A program made the position numbers and the translations under genes. DNA of 64,000 nt from Pedobacter faecalis (GTDB lineage: Bacteria; Bacteroidota; Bacteroidia; Sphingobacteriales; Sphingobacteriaceae). This document shows, piece after piece, positions 61,662 through 64,000 of this stretch (positions are counted from its first letter, which is position 1; each line of letters opens with the position of its first letter). The notes beneath the pieces were generated by a model. The model had not been told where the DNA came from. It did no database searches and worked only from the letters and a program-made list of their open reading frames with translations. The stretch spans positions 2,542,001 to 2,606,000 of the forward strand of contig NZ_JARXOW010000001.1 of assembly GCF_030182585.1 (NCBI RefSeq). The letters are read 5' to 3'.

Positions 61662-62668
61662 AACAGGTAATGAATTATAGCAAAGGTAAGCGCTGCAAGC
61701 GTAGCTGATACCGGTATGGTTAGTACCCATGCCCATAGCAAACTTACCGTAACGCCCCAGCGAACAGCCGAAACCCGCTTTAATAAACCTACACCAACGA
61801 TTGACCCGGTGATGGTATGCGTGGTAGAAACGGGAATGCCAAAATGTTCGGTGATACCAAGCGTTACCGCACCAGCGGTTTCAGCTGCCACACCTTCAAA
61901 AGCGTTCACCTTGGTGATCTTGGAACCCATGGTTTTCACAATCTTCCATCCACCACTCATCGTGCCGAGCGCAATTGCCGCATAACATGAAATGGGAACC
62001 CATTCCGGCATCGGGTCGCCCGTGTTCAGCGTATTGGCTGCTACCATGGCTACATAAATAATACCCATAACTTTCTGGGCATCATTTCCACCATGCGCAA
62101 AGCTTAAAGCTGCCGATGATAGCAATTGCAGGCGCTTAAACCATTTCTCGGCAACCGACGGCCTGGCGTTCTTCGACAAATGAAGGATGATTATAGATAT
62201 GATCACAGAAATAAGCATGCCCAGTACCGGGGCCAGGACAATAAAACTCACAACCTTTAGGATAGGTGTTATATTGATCGCCGAAATCACGCCCGAACCC
62301 ATGCTGGCTGCCTTCGCCATCCCTGCTCCGGCAAATCCTCCAATGAGCGTATGGGATGAACTGGAAGGTATACCAAACCACCAGGTAAACAAGTTCCATG
62401 AAATAGCCGCAATAAGCCCCGCAAGGATAACCTCCAGCGTAATGAAATCTTCTACCACCGTTTTTGCGATCGTATTGGCTACTTTGTGGTCCGTAAAATA
62501 AAAGTAGGCTGCAAAGTTGAATACTGCCGCCCATAATACAGCCTGGAAGGGCGACAAAACCTTGGTAGACACGATGGTCGCGATGGAATTCGCGGCATCA
62601 TGGAAACCATTGATATAGTCGAAAGCAATAGCAAGTACTATTACGACAACCAATAAGGTAGTTACCAT
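61658..62668 (-). CDS. pit: Inorganic phosphate transporter, PiT family
   Basis: A 336-residue inner membrane protein with about ten membrane segments. The two inverted-repeat signatures of PiT proteins are present: DYINGFHDAANSIATIVSTK near the N-terminus and FAHGGNDAQKVMG in the second half. It takes up phosphate driven by the ion gradient. It follows the DUF47 gene by 10 bases, forming the usual DUF47-pit pair. Confidence 0.94.
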   Translation of the reverse strand: MVTTLLVVVIVLAIAFDYINGFHDAANSIATIVSTKVLSPFQAVLWAAVFNFAAYFYFTDHKVANTIAKTVVEDFITLEVILAGLIAAISWNLFTWWFGIPSSSSHTLIGGFAGAGMAKAASMGSGVISAINITPILKVVSFIVLAPVLGMLISVIISIIILHLSKNARPSVAEKWFKRLQLLSSAALSFAHGGNDAQKVMGIIYVAMVAANTLNTGDPMPEWVPISCYAAIALGTMSGGWKIVKTMGSKITKVNAFEGVAAETAGAVTLGITEHFGIPVSTTHTITGSIVGVGLLKRVSAVRWGVTVSLLWAWVLTIPVSATLAALTFAIIHYLF

Positions 62669-62678
62669 TTTTTAAGAA

Positions 62679-63320
62679 TTAAGCGTTCTTCACCAAAATA
62701 GACTCCAGCACGTTTGCCGCGTCCTCACATTTATCCGTCGCCAGCTCCAGTGTTTGCAGCACCTCTTTTTGTCTGATCAGCTCGATGGCATCTTTTTCGA
62801 ATTCGAACAGACGTGCTATAGCCAGGTTGCAAACGTAGTCAGCCTGATTTTCACCGCTGTTGATCCTCACGCAAGCATCAGCAATGACACGGATGTTTTT
62901 GAAACTTCTAAGTTCCTTGATGGCCTTCTCCAGGTCGGTACACATCTCTACCAGCAATTCAGCCAGTTTAATCATGGGGTCCGCAATCTTCGTGATGTTG
63001 TACAGCTCTATATTGCTTGCCGAAGCATGAATATAATCAGCAATATCGTCAACAGCACTTGCCAGTGAGTGGATATCCTCGCGGTCGAAAGGTGTGATGA
63101 AATTCTTGCTCAGTTCCAGAAAAATAGAATGCGTGATGTCATCGCCCACGTGCTCCAGGCGCTCCACCTCCTTAATATATTCTTTTCTCTTCTCCAGGTC
63201 CGGGGCGCTAAGTGCAAGCAGCAGAGCCTCAGAGATCTGGCGAACGTTACTTCCCGCCTGTTCAAACAGCGGTTGAAATTTTTTATCTTTCGGTGTGAAG
63301 AATTTGAAAATGCTATTCAT
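62679..63320 (-). CDS. DUF47 family protein (PhoU-like, TIGR00153)
   Basis: A 213-residue all-helical protein of the PhoU-related DUF47 family, which usually accompanies PiT transporters and is thought to regulate them. FTPKDKKFQPLFEQAGSNV and the repeated acidic helices (EVERLEHVGDDITHSIF, ATDKCEDAANVLESI) are typical. ATG 63320 is preferred to 63341. It lies between the kinase and pit in one minus-strand run. Confidence 0.9.
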   Translation of the reverse strand: MNSIFKFFTPKDKKFQPLFEQAGSNVRQISEALLLALSAPDLEKRKEYIKEVERLEHVGDDITHSIFLELSKNFITPFDREDIHSLASAVDDIADYIHASASNIELYNITKIADPMIKLAELLVEMCTDLEKAIKELRSFKNIRVIADACVRINSGENQADYVCNLAIARLFEFEKDAIELIRQKEVLQTLELATDKCEDAANVLESILVKNA

Positions 63321-63400
63321 CTTTGATCTAATATGATACAAAAGTATGACCGCAATGTTAAGTTAATGTTAACTGTTGTGTTTTTCTGCTCCGGCCCTCA

Positions 63401-64000
63401 CTAACCGGTTTTTTCCAGTGTAAAGGCAAACGTAGTGCCTATCTGCAAGGTACTGCGCACAGAGATAATCTGCTGATGGGCCTCCAGAATGTGTTTTACA
63501 ATGGCAAGCCCCAAACCTGTACCGCCTTCTTCTCTTGAGCGATGGGTATCTATCCGGTAAAACCGCTCAAACAACCGTGGCAGATGCTTTTCGTCTATGC
63601 CCATGCCGTCATCCGTAACTTCAATCAGGTACTGGTCGTGCAATTCAAAGATCTTGATGGCCGTAGATCCTTCCGGGCGACCATACTTTAAGGAGTTGTC
63701 CAGCAGGTTTATCATCACCTGTCTGATCTTTTCGCGGTCGGCCCGAACATAAGCGGGGTTCGTGTATTTTTCCTTAAAGAAGAGCTTTATGCCCTTGGTC
63801 GCAGCTTTATCTTCCAGGCTTTCCATTACCTCCTTAGCCAGAATCACAAAATCAAACTTCTCGTAATTTATGGGTATCTCGCCGGTTTCAAGTTTCGATA
63901 TCGAATCCAGATCATTGATAAGATAGCTCAGTCGCTCCACATTGTTGGCTGCTTTCTTCAAAAAACCCTCGGCCATTTCCGGATCATCATGAATGCAGTC
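63401..64000 (-). CDS. PhoR-like sensor histidine kinase, C-terminal part (5' end outside window)
   Basis: The reading frame is open to base 64000, so the gene continues to the right. The visible 199 residues are the end of the dimerization domain (FLKKAANNVERLSYLINDLD) and the ATPase domain with N-box NLLDNSLKYG, G1 VTDDGMGI, F box LFERFYRID and G2 GGTGLGLAIVKHI. The H-box histidine lies outside. Adjacent DUF47 and pit genes suggest a phosphate-sensing PhoR, but the input domain is not visible. Confidence 0.9.
   Translation of the reverse strand, partial: DCIHDDPEMAEGFLKKAANNVERLSYLINDLDSISKLETGEIPINYEKFDFVILAKEVMESLEDKAATKGIKLFFKEKYTNPAYVRADREKIRQVMINLLDNSLKYGRPEGSTAIKIFELHDQYLIEVTDDGMGIDEKHLPRLFERFYRIDTHRSREEGGTGLGLAIVKHILEAHQQIISVRSTLQIGTTFAFTLEKTG

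Noticed and set aside
1..64000. CRISPR arrays, insertion sequences, tRNA and rRNA genes
   Set aside because: Read through on both strands without finding spaced direct repeats, transposase motifs, CCA-ended cloverleaf patterns or rRNA segments; a tRNAscan or Infernal run would be the decisive check.

Overview
The window is chromosomal DNA of a Bacteroidota bacterium, most likely a Sphingobacteriaceae member close to Pedobacter. The indications are Bacteroidota-specific families (DUF4270, DUF5687, SusC-type plug fragments, PdhA next to PdhC, a COX24-like micro-protein beside rng), promoters of the Bacteroidota form TTTG-N19-TAnnTTTG, starts without Shine-Dalgarno sequences, and the gene order panC / starch-synthase-like / DUF4270 lipoprotein / glmS. 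No tRNA, rRNA, CRISPR array, insertion sequence or prophage was seen. The two edge genes (carB, a PhoR-like kinase) are cut by the window, not broken.

Layout. 1-0.6 kb: 3' end of carB, closed by two back-to-back terminators. 0.8-3.4 kb (minus): panC-panD-radA. 3.6-7.8 kb (plus): a one-domain starch-synthase-like protein, a DUF4270 lipoprotein, glmS. 7.8-9.3 kb (minus): mutY-ssb. 9.5-12.4 kb (plus): HU-like protein, TPR protein, a 29-residue basic protein, RNase G. 12.6-14.1 kb: acyl-CoA dehydrogenase converging on a small membrane protein. 14.2-19.1 kb (plus): 11-bp tandem repeats and a leader hairpin, then rimP-nusA-infB. 19.2-30.5 kb: a surface-glycan block with one plus-strand and eight minus-strand glycosyltransferases around an MsbA-like ABC exporter. 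30.5-36.4 kb (plus): meaB, ompA, ridA, rarD, recG. 36.4-44.2 kb: serine hydrolase, fumC with a lipoprotein partner, a CREST-like membrane protein, TPR protein, Prc protease, small membrane protein, NlpC/P60 peptidase. 44.4-48.6 kb (plus): pdhA-pdhC-hisS. 48.6-57.2 kb: receiver protein, alpha/beta hydrolase, Gfo/Idh/MocA oxidoreductase, a hypothetical, OmpA-like lipoprotein, ABC/DUF5687 exporter, rarA, rhlE-like helicase. 57.3-61.7 kb: DUF4197 lipoprotein and VWA protein divergent from an ECF sigma / anti-sigma pair. 61.7-64 kb (minus): a phosphate block (PhoR-like kinase, DUF47, PiT).

The most unusual part is 58.0-61.7 kb. The VWA protein has an N-terminus like that of a SusC-type TonB-dependent receptor, including a plug fragment. 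The divergently encoded anti-sigma candidate carries the same 20-residue motif (17/20 identical) and ends in a TonB C-terminal-like domain. Together with the sigma factor this looks like an envelope-signalling module built from pieces of the TonB/SusC machinery.

A second theme is gene starts with a -7 element (TAnnTTTG or TAnnTTTA) only 4-5 bases before the start codon (panD, mutY, hisS, the gene at 51266 and weaker cases), which predicts leaderless mRNAs. Function calls rest on motifs read by eye; no database search was run.
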